NCBI GenBank assembly: GCA_949825065.1
Contig: OX463839.1
Location: 31,505,540 to 31,569,539, forward strand
DNA from: Odontocerum albicorne
Taxonomy: Eukaryota > Arthropoda > Insecta > Trichoptera > Odontoceridae
Reading direction: 5' to 3'
Length of the DNA: 64,000 bases
Each line of letters begins with the position of its first letter. The stretch's first letter is position 1. The position numbers and the translations under genes are program-made. Shown one piece after another: positions 19,690 through 31,266 of this stretch. Below the pieces are notes generated by a model. It was not told where the DNA came from. It saw only the letters and a program-made list of their open reading frames with translations, and made no database searches.

Positions 19690-19799
19690 TAAAATGTGGG
19701 TAGAATGCTTTTACGATACAAGTTTTCTATTACTACAACTACACACATACGTCTACATACTCGTACATATTTTCCTTGTGTCGTATTCGCACATCTTAC

Positions 19800-20609
19800 T
19801 TAACCGGTTCACTACCACGAGCGCGTTGACGCGCTCTCCGATTCAGTGCTCGCCAGGCCGGCCATACAAAATGAACGCGTAAACGCGCTCTTCTTTGAGC
19901 TTGTCGCAAGCCAATATCAAATCCAATTGTAATAATTTATAAATTATAACACATAGGGACATCTATTGGGATGGTCAAGAAATACTTAAATATTACAATT
20001 TACCGAAATTATCAAAGTTACAGTCATCTTTCTAAAAGCTTTCACTGACAGTCAATACGTGTCTCTGATACAGGGTTACCAACTACAGTTTTTTCCGTCG
20101 TAATTGCGATGATTTATAATGACATCATTTGTAATTTTGTTCAATGGTTGGTTTTTAACTTTTGTGCGTTATTTTTGTTAATTTTTCAAAGTATTTATTT
20201 ACAAAGTGTGTTTTCATGTATTCTTTGGTTATTGGCGGTAGTTTTGCGGCATAATACGACGTTTATATAGACTTTTACAGTTTATTTACCTTTTGCGCTT
20301 TATTATACATCATACAGATAATTTGTTGATTTTAGTTTACAAAGTATATTATATTCCGCTATATTTATAAGTAAACGTGTTTTCTGTGTCAAGTTGTGAC
20401 AACCCTAAAATTTTGTGAATATTTAAACTGTGTTTTTCTGAGTGAACGGCAGCTCAAACGCCCCACGGTGTATATATTTAGTAAGTTTTCATAATATCCT
20501 TTATATCTGTATACAAAAAATATAAATTTTTTAGGTTTTATTTTTGTTGAAAAAATCCCGGCCTGCTGGGTACGGCCATACTAATACCTTCCGGCATTTA
20601 AAGGGTTAA
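19800..20609. mobile_element. Possible TTAA-flanked (piggyBac-type) non-autonomous element
   Basis: TTAA at 19800-19803 and 20606-20609. Ends start CCGGTTCACTACC at the left and, on the opposite strand, CCCTTTAAATGCCGG at the right, which agree only loosely. Near the left end is a cluster of CpG-rich palindromes (GAGCGCGTTGACGCGCTC, then AACGCGTAAACGCGCTC), and near the right end GGCCTGCTGGGTACGGCC. No coding capacity. The calling rests on TTAA and the CC starts, so it is tentative. Confidence 0.4.
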
Positions 20610-22173
20610 ACAATTATTATGAAAATATATTGGTATTCTTACTATGATGATATATAAACTACCGGAAACCAAATATGTATATATTATATATATATACAAA
20701 ACTAAAATAAACAGTTTAGAGAGGATCAAAACGTGATGATAACAAATATTAGAATTATTTGAACACGATAAAAATCAAAATTGAAGGAATCGAACCTGAC
20801 ACTGACATAATCTAAAGAATGAAGATTGGCTTGAGGACCTCAAAACAAAGTGAGAAAGAGTGAAACGTGGAAGTACCTTCGGACAAAGACTTGATGTGGC
20901 GTAGCTGGCGTGACCGTATCATATATCATGTGGATCGAGAATCGGTGTCCACAGTTAGTTATCAGAAAACATGCCGCCAGCCCCAAGTTTCCTTTCAATT
21001 ATAATTTATTATATGTGTATTTTATTAGTCATCGTCTTTCAGGACGAACAATTTGAACATGTAGGAGTATAGTATATCTCTGGATATATGACATTATCCG
21101 CATTGCGGGTGCTGGCTGAAGGACTGCAGCCAACAGAGAGAAATGTCATGATAGAAAGGATGTCACCGAGCTGTCAATGATGATGATGATGATTGTTTAT
21201 TTTCGTTTCTAGCAGTTTAAATAATCGTATTTCCATGAACTGTAACGTGCTAGTACTATTAATTAAATCAGTTCTAGACAATACATAATAAATTATTTAT
21301 TAAACCTATGCTAAACATTTCATTGGTTTACATACAGAAAGCGTTTTAATAGCAACAAACTACGTCTGCAAATCAAGTTTCATTTAAAACAGTTATCTAA
21401 ATACACCATCCTCATCACCTCGCCATGTCACAGAGAGATCCAGTTTATTTTTATTTTACGTATACTGCTGCAAATCGAATTTGAAAAAAACTTCACCTTA
21501 TTTTTCCATGTTATATTATGTCCTCAGTAATGTACTGGCGAAAACCTCGTTTACTGGGGACACGACGAATGTAAAGCAACATCCATATAATTTGTCTGTC
21601 TACATTAAATTACCTGTTGTTTTTTCATAAGTTATGTAGTTATACAATTTATTGTCATGTATGATATGTATGATATTTCTTGTCATGTATGATATGAATT
21701 AAAAAAAATTGCATATTCGACTTTTCACAAATATTGCGTACTTGTTGGTTTATATAATTCGCAGTGACATTTACACTGTACTCGTAGGTCTTTGTTTACA
21801 ACTTCAGTATACTAACAAAGGTATGTCACATACTCGTACTATTAGATAAGGTCGCTGTGGTTAAGCGCGTTATACCATATTATAGGGAATATAGTGTTTA
21901 CACTCTTTAATATACTTTTTATTTCTCAAATTTAATGCGAAATATATTAATCATATTTATATTATTACACTAATCATGCTGGGCTTTTGACCTTTAAATA
22001 TTTAGTTTTTGGTCTTGATTCAAGTACCAATTTAATTAAAGCATAAGTAAACTATGTATTAATAATATTAAATACTTAACATAAAAGCTAGTCTTCTTAT
22101 TAATAGGTATAAGTGAATAGTGAGTCTTGAATAATAAGTAATAAAAATACAATTTATATAGTTATTTAGATAG
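20610..22173. other. Intergenic, no gene seen
   Basis: AT-rich. At 20830-21000 one plus-strand frame reads WRSWRDRIIYHVDRE, vaguely like a LINE C-terminus. At 21090-21190 a GC-richer patch ends in TGATGATGATGATG, a tail typical of LINE 3' ends, so this may be a remnant. Short TGTATGATAT near-repeats lie at 21655-21695. TACTCGTA occurs at about 21782 and 21831. Confidence 0.35.
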
Positions 22174-22857
22174 TAGACTATCCTCAAGAGCACTCTAAAT
22201 CGTAAGTCGAACCAACTATTATTTAGAGAATAGACTATCCTCAAGAGCACTCTAAATCGTAAGTCGAACCAACTATTATTTAGAGAATAGACTATCCTCA
22301 AGAGCACTCTAAATCGTAAGTTGAACCAACTATTATTTAGATAGTAGACTATCCTCAAGAGCACTCTAAATCGTAAGTCGAACCAACTATTATTTAGAGA
22401 ATAGACTATCCTCAAGAGCACTCTAAATCGTAAGTCGAACCAACTATTATTTAGAGAATAGACTATCCTCAAGAGCACTCTAAATCGTAAGTTGAACCAA
22501 CTATTATTTAGATAGTAGACTATCCTCAAGAGCACTCTAAATCGTAAGTCGAACCAACTATTATTTAGAGAATAGACTATCCTCAAGAGCACTCTAAATC
22601 GTAAGTTGAACCAACTATTATTTAGATAGTAGACTATCCTCAAGAGCACTCTAAATCGTAAGTCGAACAAAATATTATTTAGATAGTAGACTATCCTCAA
22701 GAGCACTCTAAATCGTAAGTCGAACCAACTATTATTTAGATAGTAGACTATCCTCAAGAGCACTCTAAATCGTAAGTCGAACCAACTATTATTTAGAGAG
22801 TAGACTATCCTCAAGAGCACTCTAAATCGTAAGTCGAATCAACTATTATTGAAATAT
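22174..22857. repeat. 57-bp minisatellite, 12 units, with 171-bp higher-order pattern
   Basis: Units start TAGACTATCCTCAAGAGCAC every 57 bp from 22174 to 22801. Variants differ at two spots (GTCGAACC/GTTGAACC and TTAGAGAA/TTAGATAG). Units 1-3 and 4-6 show the same variant order, then units 7-8 repeat part of it. The right half of most units holds an inverted repeat (CTCTAAAT...ATTTAGAG or its 6-bp core). Because 57 is a multiple of three, a long repetitive open frame appears on the minus strand; I regard it as an artefact. Confidence 0.97.
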
Positions 22858-22886
22858 TAAAAACATCACAAAAAAATAAAATATGT

Positions 22887-23260
22887 TTAGTGTTGAAATA
22901 AGAAGGTGGCGGCTGTGCCCATTAGATTGGGTGATTCCCCCGTCTTTATATGTTTAGATATTTGGTAAGAACACCACAGAAGATATACCAAAGGAAGACG
23001 AACTGCAAAGAAACCTTTGTGGATCTTCCGATATGTGATATTAACACATTTTGCTTTAACTGGAGTGTAGTGTTCGTATACTCGTATAATCATAAATTGT
23101 GATAAGAACTCTAAAAAAATTGCCTTCAAGCGCTTCTTAAAGCTGCAAACGCCACCCATGTATCTAACTCTTAGAGGCAGACCATTCCACGCTTTGGTGA
23201 AATAATATCGGTAAAACAGAAATTGATAAAAAAAAAACCTCTTGCTCATATGGACTTAAA
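22887..23260 (-). mobile_element. Non-LTR retrotransposon 3' fragment (family B, copy 1)
   Basis: The minus strand reads KAWNGLPLRVRYMGGVCSFK, then KRLKAIFLEF, the usual last residues of CR1/Jockey-group polymerases (WNxLPxxVR...SFKxxLK). A 3' region shared with 48090-48420 follows. It begins right next to the minisatellite. Confidence 0.7.
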
Positions 23261-24394
23261 ACTTTAGCCTTCAGTATGATGCCTCCACCTCGGACAATCT
23301 TGCCAGCACATTATCCATTTAGCGGTGTTTGAGTCCATCTAAAGTTCTTGTTCCACGTGTTTTAACTAATACACGAATACATGTCATATAATTCCGATTG
23401 CTCGGTCACTAAAAAAATCGATAAAAACGGTCGATAAAACTCTTCTATCCATTGAATAATGAACGGCAAAAATGTTCTCTAAAACGTTTGAACTGATTTT
23501 CGAAGCAGTAAAATACACGATATAAAGTGCTCTAGGACTTGTATTCAGAACTCCGAGACAATTTTTAGTGAACAGTTAAAAAAAAGTCGGTAAATTGGAA
23601 TAATTACACAATTCGCCTTATTTGTAGATATCTTCACAATCATAATAAATCGTAAGTAATTTTCTAAACAAATGTTATTAAGTAATTATTTAGTTTCTCT
23701 GAGATTCCTAATCATCAAATTCCATCAACTAAATGATCTCAAAAAATAAGAATTTCTCGGTCGATTGGCAACGAAACGCTCGCAACATGGCATAATTTCT
23801 ACGTTTTGTATTGGTTGAATAAATCGCATAAACATAGAGCGAATATCGTGGATATGCATCGAGCCGCTCCCCTCGCTCTCCAAGACGTTCACTCATCACG
23901 TGGCCGATTACTCCAATCTACGTGAATTGGTTATATAAACCTTCGGTTTATATTTGTATGTTTTCCTTCGCCCTTTTTAAGGTATATTTTAAGATGTGTT
24001 TAAGTATATAGCTATTTTAAATTCTCAGATATATAATATTTTTTTAACGTGTCTAATAATATGAATATCTGGGATGCTGATTAAATTAACAATGGGGCCA
24101 GTCTCAAGAGATCAAAGTAAGAATGAAAATGGCACGAACCGGCTTCTTTAAAATGCAGAATCATGTCACATCACCTTTCTGGGTTAAGATTTCTCAGAGC
24201 AGGCCCCCAACTGATAGTGTGTAATCTGTAGTTATGTGCTTATTTCGTCAAATTCAGTATTGTTACGCCATATCTTTCCGACTACTATAGAACCAAAGAA
24301 ATATCGAGAACTCTTTTAACCTCATTTTTGTGCATGACCTAGCTTCCTGTTTCCTTGTACTCGTACACTGAAGTGCACGTGACACATAAGACAA
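23261..24394. other. Intergenic, no gene seen
   Basis: AT-rich, with a slightly GC-richer patch at 23850-23950 of unknown nature. TACTCGTA near 24358. Confidence 0.45.
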
Positions 24395-25640
24395 ATGTGC
24401 ACCCTAATAATAAGAACTAATAATATTTGCTCTATTTCTTCTTATGCTGAGCGTCGTGGTACTCTGTTTTGTCTGAAACTTGGTACAGCATTTTGTATTC
24501 ATCCTTCCCGATCCTGGATCATGTTGACTGCAGCGTTTAAAGAGGACCCTGTTGACTCCTTTGTTTGGTCCGTCCATTTAGTATGAGACCTTTCTCTTAC
24601 AGATGTTCCTTTGACTATACTTGTGATTACCAGCTTCTCAAACTTTCGTTGTCCTTTATAGTAACATGCTCAAAGTATGTTAGAATTATTTTCCTGCATG
24701 TTGTTGAAAGACTTTTAGTAATCGCTAATTCTTGAATGAGTGAGATAATGGGTACGCCTTGTGGTTCACGGAATACGCAGCATACACATCCAACACCAAT
24801 CTCGAATGCGTTTATCATACTTTTTCTCATCGTACATGTTTCCGTTCCATACAATGCTATGGAGAGTACGAAAGATTTTACTAGATGGATTTTGGTTCTT
24901 CTGAATATACTCGTACATCTGTTAATTCATATATTTGTCAGTCTTAGCAAAGTTGATTTTGAGATTCGAATTCGTCTTTGGATCTCTCTGAAATATACCT
25001 AGATATATAAACTTGTTGACCTCTTCGTAACCCCTTAACGAGTTATCTCTTGTCCGAGTCGCGAATTTGTCCACGAAAAGTAATTTTTTTATATTTCTAG
25101 ATCTCGTTGAAGGCTTTTTATTCCAACTTTATGATGGAGCTTGACCATCTTATATTAGAGACTTTACATTCCCCTATGACAATACTACCTTCGTCCAGTA
25201 TTTTTCTCATGATGTACTTCCTCTCCATATATGTTAAGTATATCAATAGAAAATATGTAGCCTTGACGTACGCCTTTCTGCACCTAGAATATTTCTGAAA
25301 AGAACCCTCATACTACTCTCATAAATGCCATGAGTTGAACATACAGGTTGTGAATCAGAACTCGGTACACACATTTCTTCTAGAAATTTCCATAGGTTTT
25401 CATTTGACTCAATCGAAAGCCTTTGTCTAATATATGAAACAAAGTACATCAGTGAAAACAGAAAAGTATTGTTGTACTGAAATCCTGACACTTGAGGCCT
25501 TTTGGCTGGTGTTGGTGAATCAATCTTCTCCAGGTTCTTTTTTCCACCGCAATACATCCAAGGTTGCTAGATTTCGGTCCTTCAATGGTCGTCTTGGGTT
25601 TCTTGTATATTTCTCCGTTATTTAGCTATTTCGTTTATTC
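24395..25640 (-). mobile_element. RTE-like LINE fragment, RT palm to C-terminus, degenerate
   Basis: On the minus strand, in broken frames: ESNENLWKFLEEM (RT region with LWKFLEEMGIP pattern), a later NIYGEE-like stretch, then MYGTETCTMRKSMINAFEIG and a block matching WxWRRxLRIPW...SILxEL, then RSHTKWTDQTKESTGSSLN at the end. Motif order is that of a non-LTR polymerase from the middle of RT to the 3' end. Many stops. A distinct lineage from family A. Confidence 0.7.
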
Positions 25641-26324
25641 GTTATCCCTGAACTTATTTCTCGAAGAGTTTTATACCCTTTATGTAAATTACTGTGCCAC
25701 ATTTGCGATTTACTCGTATTTGAAATACAGATAAAAACCTATAATATATATGATACTTTTATTTCGAAGACGGGGCTGAGAAAAATGAGACGCCAACAAA
25801 CAAAAAAAAATATTCGTCTTCAGTAAAATTATCCATTTTCATTACCTTTCTATTTATTTATTCTAGCGTCATTTAGTGACCAAAGATCACTCCATGGGCA
25901 CCTCCCTTATAATGTAACATTTCTCAAATACTATAATATGAATTTTAGAATCCTCTTGAATATTTTTATGCCATCAACCTACCTCCACTTCAGAGGAATT
26001 GTATTCTATCTTAAAGAAGTAGCCACTCCAAAAGATCGATTGAACTACCCCACTATCTTCGCTCGATCTAAGTCAACTAGGCGGCTAACACTATGAGACA
26101 CTGACGATTTTAGTGTAGCACGTCTCTAAGAGGGGACATATCTGACGAATAATTCCGCCAGATACTGTATTTATTATATTTATGAGTAATCTGTTTATGC
26201 CTATAGTATAGACTATAAAGTAACTTTGAATATTCATATTTTTAATACTTATTCCAATTATATTTATTATTATATCATTTGAATTTCACACATTGATGAT
26301 TATTTGACACAAAAACCAAACACG
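25641..26324. other. Intergenic, no gene seen
   Basis: AT-rich with a mixed-composition patch at 25880-26150. No recognisable motif. Confidence 0.45.
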
Positions 26325-26515
26325 ACCTCGGTGGCCTGATTGGTGGGACGTATATCTTACAACCCGACGTTTGCGGGTTCAATTTCCATTGGATCCAGGA
26401 TTTTTATAGACCATTCTGGTTTTCACTTCGGATATATTACTGGTTGGCTGGAAGAGATTGCCACTTGGCAAGAACTCCGTCAGGCTGTACTGTATACAAC
26501 GAAAGTGTAAAAATC
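26325..26515 (+). mobile_element. tRNA-derived SINE, family 2 (copy 2, best preserved)
   Basis: Head GACCTCGGTGGCCTGATTGG (A box inside) and B box GCGGGTTCAATTTCC 40 bp on, then a spacer and the tail GGTTGGCTGGAAGAGATTGC ... CAAGAACTCCGTCAGGCTG. The tail is shared with a LINE 3' end at 40190-40245. Length about 190 bp. Confidence 0.75.
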
Positions 26516-28286
26516 ATCACGATACATTTCTTTTGTGTGTTTTCACTATATATTAGGGCGAATTAACCTCGAAAATGGTTTATTCTAAATGCAACTTTGA
26601 ATTATTAGGAAACGTTGTTTTACTCGTATTGCGTTAATAAGTTACCTTATGAATAACGAATGAGTAGTCCAATTAAATGTTTGTTGAGGACAGTCAATTC
26701 TCGTTTAATATTTTATTGCCAGTCAAATCAGAATTCAAACAAACTAATGTAGTAACAATAAATATATTTTATTTGATCGTTGATAACATTTAGCGATGAT
26801 CACACTTTTACCATGAGGTGATATTTCCCTTGTACTGACTTCTATTTATGCGTGATCAAATGATACCTACATACACATACCTATAAAAAATAACTTATTT
26901 TAAATATGATTTATCTCGAACTCCTCCAATTCGGCACAGTAATTTTAAAATGAACCTATGAATTCTTATCACGTCTTTATACATGTTTTAAAGCAAAATA
27001 TTAAATGTGTTACTTTTTTAGTGTCTTTCAATCAGTTTCAATTTATAGAAAATACGTTGAATCTACGTTCTGGTTATTTTAAGAATGACAGTTTTATGTA
27101 GAATACGTGGAATCCATTATCCCTGCATTCTAATATAATATCTTAGTTCTGAATTGAATTCATCATGGTGTATTAGTAATTGACGAATTATGAGAAAAAA
27201 GTCCCTCCTACTTTTTACCGATTCATCCTTGGTGATTTTTCTACATGTCTATTTGGTCCCTCCACAATAAACGTCTTTTGTATAGAGATTTCTCATCAAT
27301 TACGGTAACATGGTATTTCAGAGTATGTGTCTGTGTCAGGCGGTAGTCAAATCCTAGTTACCCATTATTCATATTATCCTAATTTATCGAACCTGAAACT
27401 CAGGATAATTTTTCTAACCGTGAACATTTCGGAAGGACGTAATTGGTTACTGAACGAACAAAAAATTTTGGTACTTTATTTATGTATTTATTGACAAAAT
27501 AAACGACACTCTAGTTCATTTAGTAATAATTCTAAAACAGTTACAAACGATAACGTATCGGCATCTTCCAAAAAAACAATTCAGAATACCTACTATATAT
27601 ACTCGTATTTTTAAATATGATAAAATAACAATGTATCGTACAACACGGATAGTAATAAATTTATCAAACACAATTAATTGAATTCGGTCAACAATACTAG
27701 ACTTGAGTAAAAAATGTAATCTTTGACAAAAGCAACAAGAATACGATATTATAGGTACATAAAATAAAATGAAATAACTAGTCTCCCAGCCAAGATACTC
27801 GTACCAAACCAATTAATATAGTTAGAATTGTAACATATGCATAATTTGTACTGCATGCTCTGCTCTATATGTAATAATAAGAAAAAAAGAAAATGAAATA
27901 AAACCGACGTTTTCAATACACGTTATTTTTTTTTTAAATGTCACCAAATAAATCAATTATGAATGTTTTCCGGAAATTTCTTCGTTGAAATGATAGCGCT
28001 CGCCGTCTAGACTGTTCGCACGACTGTCAGGTGAATCGATGCGGCCCCTCGCTGTGTTGCACCCGCTTCTGTAACATAATACGAGTATAATATAATAGTA
28101 ATAATAGACACATTTGCTCGTGCCAATTGTGAATTTACCATGTCACAATGGCTGTTATGTAATTTCCTGTTTTATTGAAGGGCATTCGAGTCGTCTGCAA
28201 ATAATGCTGTCAATCCTCGCCAATAGATATCTTCGACTTCAAAAGAGGTGCTTTTTTACGTAATCTCTCAAAAACTTATTGATTTA
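26516..28286. other. Long AT-rich intergenic stretch, no gene seen
   Basis: No coding, RNA or repeat feature that I can support in about 1.8 kb, apart from scattered TACTCGTA 8-mers (about 26622, 27601, 27797, 28081). Confidence 0.5.
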
Positions 28287-28294
28287 GTTTAAAG

Positions 28295-28876
28295 CTCTGG
28301 TTCTCAACCTGTTATACGTGTACCATTAGTGGTACGCGAGAGATGACTGGTGGTACTTCTATAATTTGCGCAATATTCAGTATAAATATTATACGTGATA
28401 AAAGTAGTTCTTATTTTCAATAATATACGAGTATATTTCCAATGTTAGCATGAGTAGGATTTTCTTCAAAGCTGTACTTCATAAACCAATATAGAATGAA
28501 ACTGGACTTGGAACCAAATTTAAGTTTGAAATTAAGTAAAACAGAACCAAATATAAAGTAACATTACTAATATGTGTCAAATATGCACAAGGATCACATT
28601 AAATAGTTTTGTTTATTTTCTTTTATTTTACATTTACCACAGGTTTAACCCAATTACATCAAATGACAAGAAAAGTAAATAAATTATTAAGTTAGTCATA
28701 TTAGTTAATATATAGTTTTTTATTAGAAACGAAACAAATATGTATATGTAACAACTTAATTAGGTCCATAGTCTTGACTTACTATTTGTAAACGAGACAT
28801 ATTTTTGTTGGTGGTATTGAAAATGTTGAATTTTGGTATTGGTGGTACGCATTTACAAAATGACTGAGAACAGTTG
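28295..28876. mobile_element. hAT-type MITE 1
   Basis: The left end CTCTGGTTCTCAACC and the right end (read on the opposite strand) CAACTGTTCTCAGTC are both versions of the common hAT end CAGTGGTTCTCAACC. Subterminal GGTGGTAC/GTGGTACGC motifs occur near both ends. Flanks are GTTTAAAG (28287-28294) and ATTTAGAG (28877-28884), 6 of 8 alike, as expected for an aged 8-bp target duplication. No coding capacity. Confidence 0.7.
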
Positions 28877-28884
28877 ATTTAGAG

Positions 28885-29340
28885 CAGGGGTGCTCAAACG
28901 GTCGATCGCGGGAGGTTTTTAAGTCGATCAATTACATATTATATTTTTGAAACTTCTGACATTCAATTTATAAAAAGTACACTAAATATTTCGTATACAT
29001 ACGAAAATCATGGTTTTTGATCATACGTGAACTAATAAATAGTGATTTAAACGCGAGGGGTCTAATTTTCCCAGTAAACCCGAGTAGCTCGTAAAAATAC
29101 TTACCCACGATACCACGAAAAGTATGCAGAGGACATGCAGTGCCATGTATCGGCATCAAAAGAACGTTAGTTACAGAACACTTATTATTTCAATGATAAT
29201 ACTTATTTATATGTGATCATCTTTGCAATTAATAAATACTTACCATTTATAAACTTTGTATTTTATTTTTACCTAGTCGATCGCTTGCCGCCTAATGCTT
29301 TTATGGTAGATCGCCGATGGTTAAAGTCTGAGCGCCCCTG
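28885..29340. mobile_element. hAT-type MITE 2 with perfect 8-bp target duplication
   Basis: Ends CAGGGGTGCTCAAACGGTCG at the left and, on the opposite strand, CAGGGGCGCTCAGACTTTAA at the right, with GATCGC motifs just inside both. Exact ATTTAGAG duplications at 28877-28884 and 29341-29348. 456 bp, no transposase. CAGGGG ends with 8-bp duplications are diagnostic of hAT. It abuts MITE 1, sharing the duplication between them. Confidence 0.92.
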
Positions 29341-29348
29341 ATTTAGAG

Positions 29349-31264
29349 TATTATTAATTTTTTTTAATTATCTGTCCATGCTGTATGCTATAGAAATAGT
29401 GATTTGAAACTCGTTGACATGTTTCAAAAATCGAAAATATTATATCCTGATTCATTCCCTCGCCCTTTCCAAAATTCTGATTCCCACAAATTTATATTTT
29501 TTACTAACTTGGCAAAGAAATAGTTTTTTTTTCGAATTCAAAATGTATTTGAATCGTAGAAGTATGAATCTCGACATCCTATTGAATATATAATCCATCA
29601 TTATTATTTATTTAACGGAGATCGTAAATATAGGTATTTATTTTCCTTATAATAACAGAGTTAAAATTCTGGTTATGATAACTAATTCATTGTCCTTGAC
29701 AAGCGTAAGTTCTTTAAAGGTATTTAACACTGAGAATGGCGTGATATCGTTTGATTGTTAGTTATCTTCTTAAACTCAAGTTAAGATACGCGTTTTTCCC
29801 CACTTTGTTTTAAGGAAACTGATATGTCAATTAATTTCAGGAGATAATGATGGTAAATTTACAGTCATAATTTTGAATGTCAATACCTAATGGCGAGTTT
29901 CCCGTCTGCTGTGTTTCACATCGATCCCGGTTTTTCCACGCAAGGCGAGGCGAGGGTGTTCTGTGTTCAGTGTTGCGAGTTTCCCGACAGGGCGTCGCCC
30001 GGCATCCACCCGCTTCAGTATTCAGGGGAAATTCACCCGTTTCCACCTTATGGACACGTCAGCGCAATTACGTTGACTTTATGCTCTGAATCATCGAATC
30101 TCAGCCAATGTTATACTTTTTTTACAAATCAATGATACTATTTTGGAACAGTTATGGCGTTATTGAGTTATCAAAGTCGATTAAAAGGCGTTTTACTTAC
30201 TGCGTCCAGCTACTATTGTACAAACTCGTACTACCCTTTTCCCCATTCTCCAGTGAAACTTATTTACGGTCGGGGTCAGGTCAAGTTACCCGGGTTTGTT
30301 AACGTCCAGTTTGTCCCGGTGAACCGAGCATTCTAGAGGTCACCTTCACGTAATTCTTTATTTTATTTTTTTATCTTTTGTATCTTGCGGTTGATATAGC
30401 GAGCTTCTGCGCATACGAAAGCCAGTTCAAACTCGTTTATTAAACATTGAATTTCATTTTGTGGGATTCGCCACGTGCTTCTATCTCCCACGCCGAACTT
30501 TCGTTAGGTGTAGAAACATTCCTACGAAAATTTATGTGCTTGTAATCGCATGTTTTTATCGAATTCACCAGAAAAAAATATCTTTCAATGTCATTTTTAA
30601 GATAATCAGCATTAACTTATAACCCAAACGTCTCAAGATCGAATTATATAGACATAACTCTCAAATTGTATGTTCTATCTAAAAAATGGAGTAATATATT
30701 TTTTTACCTAGATTATAATTAAATAGCTATGTTGTCATATAATATTTTGTACTATTTTAATAATAAAAAAATCTCTTTATTCATATGAAAATGCGATAGT
30801 TTTGTAGTAAAGTTCACTCCTTTGAATACAGTTTCAAATGGCGAAGGCTTCCTTTACTATAATACTCTTATTTCATATTTTTTGTTTTAATTCAATAAAA
30901 AAAACCGTGACTTACAAGGGGATAACATTGCCAATTTGTATTATTTTTTCAGTTTAGCTTTTGAAAAAAAATAATTTGAATTTTTAACGGTTTTAAAAAT
31001 ATAGTTCTTTCGAATCTTTGAATTATTCAACTAGACAAATATTCTAATTACGTCTTCTAATTTCTCCTTAATTTGTGGCAAACATCGCAATACTGGTTAT
31101 TTCTATTTTAAGCTATCTTTAGTATTCGAAAGCAATTGTCAAATGATAAAGTTCATAAAAATATTTCTTATTAATTGATGTGCATTGAAACAAAGAGAAA
31201 CAATTCATGTAATGGCTGCTATCTAAAATTCGCATCCAATATTCAAAATCATATATGTACTATA
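29349..31264. other. Intergenic, with an unexplained GC-richer segment at 29890-30500
   Basis: The flanks are AT-rich and featureless. From 29890 to 30060 and again 30230-30500 composition shifts to clearly higher GC with many CpGs (CGTCGCCCGGCATCCACC, CGGTCGGGGTCAGGTC). Open stretches of 60-80 codons occur on both strands there with no recognisable domain. It may be the edge of an unrecognised retroelement; I do not call a gene. Confidence 0.4.
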
Positions 31265-31266
31265 TA

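Noticed and set aside
22068..22820. 250-codon open frame on the minus strand made of 19-residue repeats
   Set aside because: It is the 57-bp minisatellite read in a frame that happens to lack stops; no flanking gene structure.
22174..22857. Regularly spaced repeats resembling a CRISPR array
   Set aside because: The whole 57-bp unit is repeated with no unique spacers, and the genome is eukaryotic.
29837..30135. Overlapping 70-80 codon frames on both strands in a GC-rich block
   Set aside because: No domain, no start context and similar length on both strands; high GC alone lengthens open frames.
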